Shown here piece after piece: positions 49,837-60,326 of a DNA stretch of 64,000 nucleotides (positions within the stretch are counted from its first letter, which is position 1; each line of letters starts with the position of its first letter). This stretch comes from Bermanella sp036960565 (GTDB taxonomy: Bacteria; Pseudomonadota; Gammaproteobacteria; Pseudomonadales; Oceanobacteraceae). Location: the NCBI GenBank assembly GCA_036960565.1, contig JBALXQ010000010.1, positions 57,820-121,819 on the forward strand, in the 5' to 3' direction. The translations under genes were made by a program, and so were the position numbers. The notes below the pieces were generated by a model, which did no database searches, was not told the origin of the DNA, and worked only from the letters and a program-made list of their open reading frames with translations.

Positions 49837-52800
49837 ATGGCAAAAAAATGGAATGTCTCTAGAACTTGGGTATTCATGTGCGCGCTGTTATTAATCTTAT
49901 TGGGCTGTGAAAGTGGCAGTGGCTATGATGAAATTCAGACAGATGACTCAAGTGATGATCGTGGCGCAGAGCTGACTCAAGGCCAGGCCTTATATCAGGC
50001 TCACTGTGCTGTCTGCCATGAAGATCAAGGGCAGGCCAATTTAGGAACTCCATTAAATCAATTTTCTGACAGTTTCGAAAACTTAGTGAGTCGTACCATT
50101 CAAACCATGCCGCCAGGATCTACAGAGGACTGTGTGGGGGATTGCGCTGAAGCGGTATCGGAATACATATTTGAAAGTTTCTTGGGTCAAGACATTCCGG
50201 TAGATCCTACAGACCCAGCTGATCCGGATCCAACAGACCCTGTTCCTACAGATCCGACAGATCCAGACCCGACAGATCCGACTGACCCAGTTCCAACAGA
50301 TCCGATTCCAGCCGACCCAGATGATCCAGATCCCACACCCACCGATCCAGGTGTTATCGCTGCGTATTATTTAGAAAACGTAGAAAACCAAGTGGTGCAA
50401 GAAACGTGTATTGAATGCCATTCAATTAATGAAGCGGCGCAAAGCAGTGACCTTATTTTTTTAGCAGGCAGTAACCTAGCCGAGGAAAACCAGTTAACGT
50501 TCTCTCAATATTTCTCCAGTAGCAGTAATCGTTATGGAGTGATTTTAAGTAAGGTGCGGGGAGGCTCTAATCATGGCGGGTTATTGCAGCTAAGTTGTGA
50601 TGATGAAAACTTTAAAACGCTTGAAAACTATTTACAGTTACTAGCGGGTTCAGCGGCACCCGATGATACCATTTGCGCTGGATCATTTTGGGATGGGGTA
50701 ACGCTTAGCAGTAGCGAAGATACCTTGCGCCGAGCCGCGCTCATTACTGCCGGGCGTTTACCCAATAGCGATGAATATGCCCAAGCACAAAGTGGAGATG
50801 CGGGGCTTAGGTTGGCGTTAAAAGGATTAATGCAGGGAGAGAACTTTCATGACTTTTTAATACGCGCCGCCAATGACAGGTTGCTTACTTTAGCGGTAGC
50901 GCCGAGCGGTGAAACAAATTTCGTCGCTAAAAACGATACCTTCTATCCGGTTTTGGCTAATAGCAATTATGAGTCCAGTGCTTCGGCTGACCCTGAAGAG
51001 CAAGCGAATTTTAAACGCTTGTGGGATGGCTATGAATTAGGTGCGGCCATGGCTCCACTAGAATTAGTGGCTTATGTAGTCGAGAACGAACGCCCTTACA
51101 CGGAAGTGTTAACCGCCAATTACACGTTACTTAACCCGTATAGCGCGCAGATATATAATTCAGATGTTGAATTTAATGATCCTAATGATGCATTGGAATT
51201 TAAACCTGGAGTACATAGAGGGCAAATCTTAAATGACAGCAATACCGTCATCATTCGTGATGGTCAGCCTAGGGTGGATTCTCACGGTGGTTTTATTGAA
51301 TACCCACATGCAGGTTTGTTAAATGAGCCTTCTGTATTAAGACGTTTTCCTAGCACCGATACCAATCGTAATCGCGCTCGCGCTAACTGGGCTTTTTACG
51401 AATTTTTATATGTGGATATTGAAAAGTCCGCCGCACGCACCACAGATCCTGAAGACTTAGCCGACACCGATAACCCCACCTTAAATAACCCAGCGTGTAC
51501 TGTGTGCCATGTGGTTATGGATCCAGTGGCCGGCGCCTTTCAAAATTATGGGGATACTATGCATTACCGTGATGCCAAAAATGGTTTAAGTGCATTGCCC
51601 AGCAGTTATACCAATGACAGAGAATCCGAATATCAAGAAGGTGATATTTGGTTCCGCGACATGCTAGCTCCAGCCTTTAATGGCGAAATTACTGAGCAGG
51701 AAAATAGCTTACAGGTGTTGGCACAACGCATTACCGAAGATGATCGATTCTCGGTGGCCAGTGTGGTTTTTTGGTGGTCTTCTATCATGAGCTTGCCCAT
51801 TCATGAGGCCCCAGAGGAAATAAGTGATGCCAGTTATTTACCAAAACTGAACGCTTACGAGGCGCAGCAAGGAGACATTAATGAACTGGCGATGCAATTT
51901 TCTCAAGGTTTTTACGGTGGCACGGTCTATAACCTTAAAGATCTTTTGGTAGAAATGATGATGTCCTCTTGGTTTCAGGCCAGTGGCACTTCAAACGCGT
52001 TAAGTGAAGATCGTGAATTGTCACTATCAAATGCAGGTGTGGATCGTTTATTAACTCCAGAAGCGTTAGCGCTTAAAACCAAAGCACTGGTAGGATTTTC
52101 TTGGGGTGAAAGCACCGATGCAGATGAACTAGATCCCACCACCGATTTTTTAACCAATAAATACGTAACCTATTATGGAGGTATTGACTCTTACGGCATT
52201 ACCGAACGCTCTAAAGAAATCACCGCGCTCATGTCAAATGTGGCGTTAGGTAATGCATTGCAAGTAAGTTGTCCGGCTGTGGTTGCAGATTTTAAGCGCA
52301 TAGAAAATGAGCGTTTGATTTTTAACGACATGGATATTTACATCACGCCTGTCACTCAGGCCCATGAGCAAATTGAGATATTAGATGGCAGCACAGCCGT
52401 TAGTTATACAGCGACCTTAAGTGTGGGTAATACAGGTGACAACACCTTGCGTTTAAGTTTGGACAACCCCACCAGTGGTAATGCTGGTCGACGCGTTTAC
52501 ATAGACAGTTTTACCTTGTTTGATCCCAGTGGTGCGCAAGTAATAACTGTGCAAGGGGAGGACATAATAACATCTGGAGGTGTCGCACTTGATCACGATG
52601 GAGGAACTGCTGGCAGTAAGCAAAGTGATTCATGGATGCTAAATAGCGGCTATCTAGAAATACCGGTCACACTGAGCAGTACGGGTAATTACCAGCTAAC
52701 ACTTCATGCCTACGGGGCAGAGGATGAGAGTATTGATCCGCTTATTTCAGCGTACATTAATGATACAAACACTGCTGGCACAACAGGCGAGGCCAGCATT

Positions 52801-53082
52801 AAACAACAATTACAAATAATGCATAATTTGTTTTTAGGTGAATCATTAAGCAATGACAGTGAGGAGCTACAAGACTCATATGATGTCTTGGTAGCCCTGT
52901 GGCAAAGTCGCTGGAACGCTGGAACCTCTCCTAACGTAGAAGCAAACAATGATGAAAGTTGTAACGCGCCCGATGGCTTTTTATTCAGCAATGAAGATAA
53001 AAAAGACCCGCAACATATGCAAGCCACATGGGCGCGTATGGTGTTGTACTTTATGACCGACTATAAGTTTCTTCACGAATAA
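49837..53082 (+). CDS. Three-CXXCH c-type lipoprotein, module copy 1
   Basis: A lipoprotein signal (LLILLGC, Cys24) precedes a class I cytochrome c domain with CAVCH (C57/C60/H61). A Pro/Thr/Asp linker follows (about residues 122-170). Two further haem motifs are CIECH (C191/C194/H195) and CTVCH (C554/C557/H558), the last within NNPACTVCHVVMDPVAGAF, the PSCyt3/DUF1588-type signature. The C-terminal part (about 850-960, with RRVYIDSFTLFD) looks like a calcium-dependent carbohydrate-binding (CBM60-like) module. Planctomycetes and myxobacteria use comparable DUF1592/DUF1588 proteins paired with DUF1552/DUF1501 partners. Its role is unknown. A partner gene follows after 14 bases. Confidence 0.8.
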   Translation: MAKKWNVSRTWVFMCALLLILLGCESGSGYDEIQTDDSSDDRGAELTQGQALYQAHCAVCHEDQGQANLGTPLNQFSDSFENLVSRTIQTMPPGSTEDCVGDCAEAVSEYIFESFLGQDIPVDPTDPADPDPTDPVPTDPTDPDPTDPTDPVPTDPIPADPDDPDPTPTDPGVIAAYYLENVENQVVQETCIECHSINEAAQSSDLIFLAGSNLAEENQLTFSQYFSSSSNRYGVILSKVRGGSNHGGLLQLSCDDENFKTLENYLQLLAGSAAPDDTICAGSFWDGVTLSSSEDTLRRAALITAGRLPNSDEYAQAQSGDAGLRLALKGLMQGENFHDFLIRAANDRLLTLAVAPSGETNFVAKNDTFYPVLANSNYESSASADPEEQANFKRLWDGYELGAAMAPLELVAYVVENERPYTEVLTANYTLLNPYSAQIYNSDVEFNDPNDALEFKPGVHRGQILNDSNTVIIRDGQPRVDSHGGFIEYPHAGLLNEPSVLRRFPSTDTNRNRARANWAFYEFLYVDIEKSAARTTDPEDLADTDNPTLNNPACTVCHVVMDPVAGAFQNYGDTMHYRDAKNGLSALPSSYTNDRESEYQEGDIWFRDMLAPAFNGEITEQENSLQVLAQRITEDDRFSVASVVFWWSSIMSLPIHEAPEEISDASYLPKLNAYEAQQGDINELAMQFSQGFYGGTVYNLKDLLVEMMMSSWFQASGTSNALSEDRELSLSNAGVDRLLTPEALALKTKALVGFSWGESTDADELDPTTDFLTNKYVTYYGGIDSYGITERSKEITALMSNVALGNALQVSCPAVVADFKRIENERLIFNDMDIYITPVTQAHEQIEILDGSTAVSYTATLSVGNTGDNTLRLSLDNPTSGNAGRRVYIDSFTLFDPSGAQVITVQGEDIITSGGVALDHDGGTAGSKQSDSWMLNSGYLEIPVTLSSTGNYQLTLHAYGAEDESIDPLISAYINDTNTAGTTGEASIKQQLQIMHNLFLGESLSNDSEELQDSYDVLVALWQSRWNAGTSPNVEANNDESCNAPDGFLFSNEDKKDPQHMQATWARMVLYFMTDYKFLHE

Positions 53083-53096
53083 CCAGGAGCGTAAAA

Positions 53097-54365
53097 ATGG
53101 ACAGAAGAAAATTTTTAAGCATGCTTGGTTATGCCAGCGCCAGCTTAGCCTTGCCAATTAGTAATATGAGTCATGCGGCAGAATTTGTGCCGCATACTGG
53201 CCAACTATTTTTAACCGTACAGGCAGGTGGCGGCTGGGATGTTTCCAGCTTCTGTGACCCTAAAGTGAATACAGCGGACACCGTTATTAATAACTGGGCA
53301 GTGGGCATGACTGCGGATGATTTGCCTAAGGCGGGTAATATTCCTTATGCCCCCTTTGCAAACAACGCCGCATTTTTTGAACGTTTTAGTAAAGACATGT
53401 TGGTGATTAACGGTGTAGACATGCAAACCAACTCTCATAGAGTGGGAGTGATGCATGCTTGGAGTGGGCGTACCTCGGTAGGGTTTCCATCTATGACGGC
53501 TTTATTTGCACACGAACACGGATCTGCGCTGCCGGTTTCATATTTGAATTTTGGTGGCTATGCGGAAACCGCTGGGTTAATTCGTTATTCTCGCATTGAT
53601 AAGGTATCAGAGCTTAGAAGTGTATTAGAGCCTAATGTAAATGGTAATAGTGGGCGCTTTTATGCGCAAAGCGATGTAAATCAAATTGTAGCCGCTCAGC
53701 AAGCGCGTCTTGAAAAAATGAAGGCAAGCGACGGTTTATTGCCAAGGCAAAAATCCGCCATGGAGGCTTACTATTCCGCGCGGCCCAATACTGTGGCGTT
53801 GGAACAATTTGCCAGTGTGATTCCGGATGATAGTTTAATTGAAAATTCCAAAACTTTATTTCAAGCACAAATAGCCATCTTAGGATTTAAGGCCGGTGTT
53901 ACCTGTGCCGCAGATATTGATGCAGGAGGTTTTGATAGTCATCAGAATAACGATAACGAGCAAACTAATGCGTTAACCAATTTAACCGAATTACTAACCT
54001 ATATTTGGGATTATGCCCAGGCACAAGGCGTAGCGGATCGCTTAACGATAATGGTGGGTTCTGATTTTGCTCGCACCCCTTATTACAATAACAGCGATGG
54101 CAAAAATCACTGGCCCGTGGGCAGCTACATGATGATGCGAAAAGATGCCACATGGGGAAACAGAGTTATAAACGCATCGGATGCAAACCAAAATGCATTG
54201 GCGTTAAATCCAGATACGCTATTGGTGGATGGAGAAGAAGGCAGTACTACGCTTCATCCTATGCATATACACAGTGCCTTGCGTAATGAGCTGGGATTAT
54301 CCTCTTCTGGCTTTGCATTTAGTAACTCACAAGAGTTTGACTTCTTTAATGCTGGTTTAGGTTGA
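53097..54365 (+). CDS. Tat-exported DUF1501-type protein, module copy 1
   Basis: The N-terminus MDRRKFLSMLGYASASLALP is a twin-arginine signal. The rest (about 395 residues) belongs to the DUF1501/DUF1552 group, distantly related to alkaline-phosphatase/sulfatase-like folds, with conserved DVSSFCDPK, NSHRVGVMHAWSGRTS and a MVGSDFARTPYYN segment. Folded, cofactor-containing export is implied by the Tat signal. It is 14 bp after the multihaem gene, so it is almost certainly translated with it and probably works as its enzyme partner. The activity is unknown. Confidence 0.8.
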   Translation: MDRRKFLSMLGYASASLALPISNMSHAAEFVPHTGQLFLTVQAGGGWDVSSFCDPKVNTADTVINNWAVGMTADDLPKAGNIPYAPFANNAAFFERFSKDMLVINGVDMQTNSHRVGVMHAWSGRTSVGFPSMTALFAHEHGSALPVSYLNFGGYAETAGLIRYSRIDKVSELRSVLEPNVNGNSGRFYAQSDVNQIVAAQQARLEKMKASDGLLPRQKSAMEAYYSARPNTVALEQFASVIPDDSLIENSKTLFQAQIAILGFKAGVTCAADIDAGGFDSHQNNDNEQTNALTNLTELLTYIWDYAQAQGVADRLTIMVGSDFARTPYYNNSDGKNHWPVGSYMMMRKDATWGNRVINASDANQNALALNPDTLLVDGEEGSTTLHPMHIHSALRNELGLSSSGFAFSNSQEFDFFNAGLG

Positions 54366-54390
54366 TTGCTAATTGAGAGTGTAACCAGAT

Positions 54391-54420
54391 AAATAACGCC
54401 GCTTTTTAGCGGCGTTATTT
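54391..54420. terminator. Bidirectional terminator
   Basis: AAATAACGCCGC pairs perfectly with GCGGCGTTATTT around a 6-base loop. It is between convergent transcripts (plus-strand module copy 1 and the minus-strand AraC gene) and has T-rich ends on both strands. Confidence 0.85.
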
Positions 54421-54488
54421 ATTTGTCTGAGATCTAATAAATAACTTAACCCGGCTTCATAATTCCAGTAAATTTTGGGAACACCTTT

Positions 54489-55382
54489 TTAGAGGGCATT
54501 CACTTGCTGTAGATTGGCTCGATACTGGTTTGGGCTGCAGTTCATGTAACGACGAAAAAAACGAGAAAAGTAAGAGGGGTCTTCAAAGCCCAATTGATAG
54601 GCAATGGTTTTAACGCTGTCATGAGACAATATAAGGCTTCGCTTAGCTGCTAGTAATATCCGTTCTTGAATAAGGTTAGAGACTGTTTTTCCATGGCCAT
54701 CCTTGACCAGTATATTTAATTGCTTAATGCTTATATTTAGTTGTTGCGCATAAAAACGCCCACTATTTTCTTTATGATAAAAATTGTCAATCAGGTTTCT
54801 TAACTCTACTAACTGATTGACCTTAGTGGGCTGGGTATTTTTTGGGTTTTCTTGGCAGGTGAAGGCTGTTAGAAAGGCCATGAATAACGGACGAATTATG
54901 TGTAGGTCATATTCTTCAGTATTGGCCTCTGAGTACAATAATTGAGCCAGCTGAGTGAGTAATGCTTTTTTGTTATCGGGTACCGGTATTATTTTTGTCT
55001 CACCTGACGGCTCAAAAAAACCCGCTACTTTTACTAATTTAGTATGGTAAAACTCATCAAATATTTCTTCTGAGAATACACTCAATATACCACTGAATTT
55101 AGTATCGTCTTGCCACTTGTAGACTTGCCCGGGTGCCATTAAGAATACCTGGCCTGCCTGTAATGTATGTTTAGTAAAGTCGATAAAAAGACTTCCAAGG
55201 CCTTCTCTTACCCAAATTAACTTATAAAACAGTGGATGCTGTGTAGCGTTACTTGATTGTAATACCGGTTCATTTAAATTTTTATGGTTAAATATAAATG
55301 TGAAATCGTCCTTTATAACAGAAGCCTTAATCGCTACCACCTGAGGTAAAGCGTCCTTATGGGCTTTATTAATCATAAACAT
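54489..55382 (-). CDS. AraC-family regulator within the module cluster
   Basis: A cupin-like N-terminal sensor (TLQAGQVFLMAPGQVYKW) is followed by the AraC helix-turn-helix (HDSVKTIAYQLGFEDPSYFS; RRYMNCSPNQY). Its start is only 15 bases after the DUF1501-type gene of module copy 2, with AGGGCAGC before ATG, so it is probably the third gene of that operon. It may control both modules, giving feedback on the pathway. Effector unknown. Confidence 0.85.
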   Translation of the reverse strand: MFMINKAHKDALPQVVAIKASVIKDDFTFIFNHKNLNEPVLQSSNATQHPLFYKLIWVREGLGSLFIDFTKHTLQAGQVFLMAPGQVYKWQDDTKFSGILSVFSEEIFDEFYHTKLVKVAGFFEPSGETKIIPVPDNKKALLTQLAQLLYSEANTEEYDLHIIRPLFMAFLTAFTCQENPKNTQPTKVNQLVELRNLIDNFYHKENSGRFYAQQLNISIKQLNILVKDGHGKTVSNLIQERILLAAKRSLILSHDSVKTIAYQLGFEDPSYFSRFFRRYMNCSPNQYRANLQQVNAL

Positions 55383-55397
55383 GCTGCCCTGGGTAAA

Positions 55398-56663
55398 TTA
55401 AGTATTAAACAAGTCTAAAAATTCAAGGTTGTTTAACGGGAAGCCGTCTAGCGGTAGCCCTAATTCTTGGCGCAGTGCAGCATGAAGGTGCATGGGATAA
55501 ATTACTTTCCCATCACTGCTTTCATCTATTTGTAATGTATCTGGATGAATGCTCAGAGAATTTTGATTGTCATCACTGCCGCCAATGACTCGGTTACCCC
55601 ATGACGCATTTTTCTTCATGATAATGGTGCTGCCCACAGGCCAATGATCTTTTCCGGCTCCTGCATTGTAATAAGGCGTGCGGCCAAAGTCAGAGCCCAC
55701 CATGATGGTTAAGCGCTCGCTAATACCTTGGGCTTGCGCGTAATCGAACAAGTAATCAATTAAGGTAGTGATGTCTGTGAGCGCGGCTTCCTGATCTTTG
55801 TCGTGGTTACTGTGAGTATCAAAACCACCCACCGATAAATCAGCAGCACAGCTTACTCCTGCCTTGAAGGCCAGTACGGCTATTTGAGCCTGCTGAAGCA
55901 GGGTGCTGCTTTCAATTTCGCTATCACTAGGAATCACAGCCGCAAATTGTTCTAAGGCCTGGGTGTTGGGCCGAGCTTCATAATAAGAGCGCATGGCCGA
56001 TTTTTGTCTAGGCAATAAGCCTTGTTCTTGCTGAAGGCGAGCCAACCTTGCTTGTTGGGAGGCCAGTAATCGATCTACATCACTTTGACGATAATAATTG
56101 TCAGTGCGTCCACTGGTTGTCTCATTTGGCTGTAGTACTTCCAGCAAGGTATCTATTTTATCAACCCTTGAATAACGAATTAAGTCGGCAGTTTCAGAAA
56201 AACCGCCAAAATTTAAATATGATACCGGCAATATTGGTGCTTTGTTATAAGCAAACCATGCGGGAATAGAAGGGTAGCCTGATGCTGTACGTCCACTCCA
56301 TGTATGTGTTTTACCGGTGGAATGGGAATTGGTTTGCATGTCCATGCCATTCACTACAAGCATATGATCTTTAAACTTTTCAAAAAAAGCGGCGTTATTT
56401 GCAAAGGGGGCATAAGGAATGTTGCCGGCTTTGGGAATGTCTTCAATGGTTAAATCGGTGGCCCAGTTATTAATTATATTATTGCCAATATTTAATTTTG
56501 GATCACAAAAGGATGAGACATCCCAGCCTCCTACGGCTTGAACGGTAATAAAAAGTTCACCATCGTAGGGGATGAAATCATCCGCTCGAACGGCACTGGT
56601 AAAAGGCAGGGTGGCAACAGCACTGGCGTAACCGGCCCTGCGCAGAAATTCTCGTCTATTCAT
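55398..56663 (-). CDS. Tat-exported DUF1501-type protein, module copy 2
   Basis: Homologous to the gene at 53097, with a twin-arginine signal (MNRREFLRRAGYASAVATLP) and the same conserved segments (DVSSFCDPK, HTWSGRTASGYPS, VGSDFGRTPYYNAGAGKDHWP). Length 421. It is 15 bases downstream of the multihaem gene copy 2 and 15 bases upstream of the AraC gene, so the three form one operon. Divergence between the copies is even rather than mosaic, unlike the hydrolase duplication at 19-24 kb. Confidence 0.8.
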   Translation of the reverse strand: MNRREFLRRAGYASAVATLPFTSAVRADDFIPYDGELFITVQAVGGWDVSSFCDPKLNIGNNIINNWATDLTIEDIPKAGNIPYAPFANNAAFFEKFKDHMLVVNGMDMQTNSHSTGKTHTWSGRTASGYPSIPAWFAYNKAPILPVSYLNFGGFSETADLIRYSRVDKIDTLLEVLQPNETTSGRTDNYYRQSDVDRLLASQQARLARLQQEQGLLPRQKSAMRSYYEARPNTQALEQFAAVIPSDSEIESSTLLQQAQIAVLAFKAGVSCAADLSVGGFDTHSNHDKDQEAALTDITTLIDYLFDYAQAQGISERLTIMVGSDFGRTPYYNAGAGKDHWPVGSTIIMKKNASWGNRVIGGSDDNQNSLSIHPDTLQIDESSDGKVIYPMHLHAALRQELGLPLDGFPLNNLEFLDLFNT

Positions 56664-56678
56664 TATTGTCTCCCTAGC

Positions 56679-59600
56679 CTATTCGTGTAGGTATTTATAA
56701 TCGGTCATTAAATACAAGAGTACTTGCGACCAGGCAGCCAATGTATGTTGTGGGTCTGCCATTTCATCATCGCTAAAAGATGAGACACTATCTGGCGCTT
56801 CACAGGTTTCAGTGCTGCCATCTGTTATGAAAAAATCAACATTTTCATTCCAACGAGTTTGCCAGGCATTAACAAAAAATTGATAGGTATGATTTAACTC
56901 TTCACTGTCTATCTCAAGTGTTTCCGCTAAAAATTGTTTGTGTAAAAATTGCAGCTGGCTTTTTATTTCGACTTCGCCTGCAAGGCTAGAGTTAGGGTCA
57001 CTGCCATTTATATGGGCTGAAATTTTAGGGGCTATGCCGTCTTCTTGAGTCACGCCGTAGGCATTTAGTGTAACGGTATAGGGACCGGCTTCTTCCAGCG
57101 TGATGGGGACTTCAATATAGCCACTGGTAAGTGACCATGCTGAATTGCTTATGCTGCCACTGGTACTGCCATCATAATTGAGGGCGACCCCTTCATTATC
57201 TAAAATGGCTTCACCTTCCATAAACATCACAACACTTCCACCTGTGTGGCTGACAGTAAAGCTATCTAGGTATACCCGGCGACTGCCTTTCTGGCCGTTA
57301 CCAAATTGATTATCAAAACTAAAACGTAATTTGTTTTCACCCGCGTTCGCGATATTCATTTCAACAGCATAGGCCTGTGGAGAATCCTGTGCGCTAATTT
57401 CGAACTGGCCGTGACCTTGGGTGAGGGGCGTGATATGGCGGTCTATCTGGCTAAATATTAGCCGTTCATTTATTTCACGGTTAATGTCCATTACAACCGC
57501 TGGACAACTTATCGAAAGGGCTTGCCCCAGTGCCACGTTAGACATAAGTGCGGTGAGTTCTCTGGCGCGCTCGGTAATGCCTATGGAATCAATGCCGCCA
57601 TAATAGATACTAAATTTGTCAGATAAGTGGTCGTACCTAGGGTCATCGCTTGTCTCTATTATGGCTTCGCCCCAAGAGAAGCCTACGAGTGCCTTGGTTT
57701 TAAGGGCTAGCTCTTCTGGAGTTAACAAGCGGTCAGTCCCCACATTGGCCAGCGTTATCTCTCTTTCGGTTGATAATTCATCACCACTGGCTTTCGCTTG
57801 AAACCAAGTGCTCATGATCATTTCAACCAGTAAATCTTTTAAGTTAAACGCTGAGCCGCCGTTAAAACCGCTGGCAAATCCAGTGGCCAGTTCATTCATG
57901 TCTGCTTGCACCACCTCATAGGTTTGCAGGTTCGCTAAATAATTGGGGTCGCTGATTTCTTCTGGAGCCTGCGGCAGTGCGCCGCTCATGATAGCGGGCC
58001 ACCAAAAGGCAACGGCTGCCTTAGGAAAGCGTTCGTCACTTATTATGCGCTGCCCCAAAATTTGTAGGCTGTTGTCTTGTTCGGTAATTAATTCATTAAA
58101 GCCAGGCTCAAGCATGTCGCGGTACCAGGTATCAAACTCTTGATACAAGGAATCACTGCCGCGCTTGTAGGTTGAAGGCAAAGAATCTAAACCACCTGAA
58201 GAACGTCGGTAACGCCCTGAGTCTCCATAGTTCTGAAAGGCGCCCGCTACAGGGTCCATCACCACATGGCAAACCGTACAAGCCGGATTATTTAACGTTG
58301 GGTTATCTGTGTCGGCTAAATCATTAGGGTCTGTGGTGCGTGCTGAGGACTTTTCAATATCCAGATTTAGAAAGTGTTTATAGGTCCAGCTGGCGCGAGC
58401 ACGATTACGGTTGGTATCGGTACTGGGGTAGCGATTCAAATAAGCGGGGTCATTTAATAAACCTGCATGAGGATATGAAATGAAACCAGAATGATTAGAG
58501 ACATTACGGCCAAGATCTTTAAGGTTGCCTGTAGTGACGTATTCGTCATCGTCTAAAATTTGACCTTGGTGTAAGCCAGGCTTAAATTCTAAGGCATTGC
58601 TATCATCTTCAAATTCAATGCCTGAGCGAAATACCTCGTTGGAGTAGGGGTTTACCATTGTATAGTTGGCGGTGAGAATGTCGGTGTAAGCTAGATCATT
58701 TTCTACTACATGGGCAATCAGTTTTAAAGGTGCATTGGCCACACCATATTTAAAACCTAAAAACCATTCCGTAAACTCCTTTTGTAACGTGTCATCACCA
58801 TTGACGGCTTCTACATTGGCATCGTAATTTTTATTGGCCAGTATTGGATAAAATCCTTCGGTGCGACTGGTTATTTGAAAATCTGTTCCTACCAACCCCT
58901 TCATTAATAATTGATCATTGGCCCCACGTAATAAAAATTCGTGAAAATTATCACCTGTCATTAAGGCCTTAATGGCAGAGCGTAAACCGGCATTTCCGCT
59001 TTGGGCCAAAATTATTTCTTCGTTGGTGGGTAAACGTCCCGCCATAATGAGAGCGGCCCGCCTTAAAGTTGTGGCGGCGTCACTCATGACAATATTATCC
59101 CAAAAGGAATCTTCACAAAAAACATCGCTAGGGGCTGTGTCGCCTGCCAGTAATTGTAAGTAGTTCTCTAAATTTTTAAATTCAGTTTGCTCACAACTAA
59201 ATTGAAGTTCGCCACCATGGGCAGAGCCGCCACGCACTTTGCTTAAAATAAACTCATGGGCATCAGCGTTATCATAAAAGTAACGGCTGAAAATATTGTG
59301 ATTGTATTCGGCGTTATCTGTGCCTTGTAAAAATACCAGGCCGCTATCTTGGGCGGCATTATTAATACTATGACAATTTACACAGGCATCCTGAACCAAG
59401 GCTTGCTCAATGTTGGCTGTGTAATAACTTTGAGTTAACTCTGGATCGGTATTAACGGGATCGCTTGGTGTTTCTTCAACAGGGTCGGTATCGTCTTCAG
59501 GTGGGGTTTGGTTATCGTCCTCGGGAGGCTCTTCTATAGGGTCCTCAGAATTGGAATCGGTAGGATCATTGGGAACCTCTTCGCCTAAAAAGGCTTCGAA

Positions 59601-59951
59601 CATGTACAGCGCAACATCTTGGGCACATTCGTCAATACAGGCAGAGGTATCGGCCACTGGCATAGTTTGCGTAATATAATCTGTAAGCTCGCTTAAGCTG
59701 CCTGCATATTCGTTAACAGCTCCACCTGGGCCAGCATCTCCTTGCAAACCATGGCAATTGGCACATTGAGCTGCATATTGCTCTAAGCCACTTTGGTTAA
59801 CTTCTGCCTCTTCATTGGTGGGATCCGTTCTGGAATCTGTTACGGGGCTATAACTTTTTGGGCTATCACAACCGGCTATGAGAAATGTTAATAATATGAG
59901 CCCTGAAGTGGTGAACCAATTGAGTGATTTGAGACTTTTCTTGGCGGCCAT
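56679..59951 (-). CDS. Three-CXXCH c-type lipoprotein, module copy 2
   Basis: The lipoprotein signal LTFLIAGC is followed by CANCH, a Glu/Asp/Pro-rich linker, CVNCHSINNAAQ and the conserved NNPACTVCHVVMDPVAGAF near the middle. The C-terminal CBM60-like region is also present. Length is about 1,090 residues from the ATG at 59951 (GGGAG upstream). A longer start at 59975 is less likely. It parallels the gene at 49837 in order and domain pattern but its linker is different (Glu/Asp/Pro rather than Thr/Asp/Pro). The two may bind different partners or substrates. Confidence 0.8.
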   Translation of the reverse strand: MAAKKSLKSLNWFTTSGLILLTFLIAGCDSPKSYSPVTDSRTDPTNEEAEVNQSGLEQYAAQCANCHGLQGDAGPGGAVNEYAGSLSELTDYITQTMPVADTSACIDECAQDVALYMFEAFLGEEVPNDPTDSNSEDPIEEPPEDDNQTPPEDDTDPVEETPSDPVNTDPELTQSYYTANIEQALVQDACVNCHSINNAAQDSGLVFLQGTDNAEYNHNIFSRYFYDNADAHEFILSKVRGGSAHGGELQFSCEQTEFKNLENYLQLLAGDTAPSDVFCEDSFWDNIVMSDAATTLRRAALIMAGRLPTNEEIILAQSGNAGLRSAIKALMTGDNFHEFLLRGANDQLLMKGLVGTDFQITSRTEGFYPILANKNYDANVEAVNGDDTLQKEFTEWFLGFKYGVANAPLKLIAHVVENDLAYTDILTANYTMVNPYSNEVFRSGIEFEDDSNALEFKPGLHQGQILDDDEYVTTGNLKDLGRNVSNHSGFISYPHAGLLNDPAYLNRYPSTDTNRNRARASWTYKHFLNLDIEKSSARTTDPNDLADTDNPTLNNPACTVCHVVMDPVAGAFQNYGDSGRYRRSSGGLDSLPSTYKRGSDSLYQEFDTWYRDMLEPGFNELITEQDNSLQILGQRIISDERFPKAAVAFWWPAIMSGALPQAPEEISDPNYLANLQTYEVVQADMNELATGFASGFNGGSAFNLKDLLVEMIMSTWFQAKASGDELSTEREITLANVGTDRLLTPEELALKTKALVGFSWGEAIIETSDDPRYDHLSDKFSIYYGGIDSIGITERARELTALMSNVALGQALSISCPAVVMDINREINERLIFSQIDRHITPLTQGHGQFEISAQDSPQAYAVEMNIANAGENKLRFSFDNQFGNGQKGSRRVYLDSFTVSHTGGSVVMFMEGEAILDNEGVALNYDGSTSGSISNSAWSLTSGYIEVPITLEEAGPYTVTLNAYGVTQEDGIAPKISAHINGSDPNSSLAGEVEIKSQLQFLHKQFLAETLEIDSEELNHTYQFFVNAWQTRWNENVDFFITDGSTETCEAPDSVSSFSDDEMADPQHTLAAWSQVLLYLMTDYKYLHE

Positions 59952-60326
59952 GACTGCTCCCAATGACGCGTGCAATTATTTAAATAGCAGCGCTCTATTT
60001 ATTATATGGGGATTATGGGTGGCCTATTGGGGATAAGAAAGTCGCTGTCGTGTTAAAAAGACGCCGCTTTTAATTATTGTGGACCATGTCTACTTAGGTG
60101 AGTGAGGGCTAACATTTTAAATGAAAAATACATTGAGGGTAAACACCCATTTACTGACAGTTTGTAGAGGTTTTATGGTTTCTATAAAGTTGCGCTTATA
60201 GTTGATGATGCTGGTATTATCCTCTAAATATTCATCATACTCTGCTAATATAGATAATAATCCCTAAAATCTGCAGGCTTTAAAAGCCCTGAAATTGATA
60301 ACTATGCTGAAACATGAGGCACTTGA
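59952..60326. other. Divergent region between module copy 2 and response regulator
   Basis: About 375 bases without a gene. It carries site C of the shared CACCCATT motif (60135-60154). Promoters for both directions are expected here. Confidence 0.55.
60135..60154. promoter_or_regulatory. CACCCATT motif, site C
   Basis: GAGGGTAAACACCCATTTAC contains a GGGT-N4-ACCC dyad and shares CACCCATT, with a similar left flank, with sites A and B. It is 184 bp upstream of the multihaem copy 2 start and about 170 bp upstream of the response regulator start. Confidence 0.4.

Noticed and set aside
49837..59951. Composite transposon formed by the two multihaem modules
   Set aside because: No transposase, terminal inverted repeats or target duplications were seen, and the copies are paralogues of different age.
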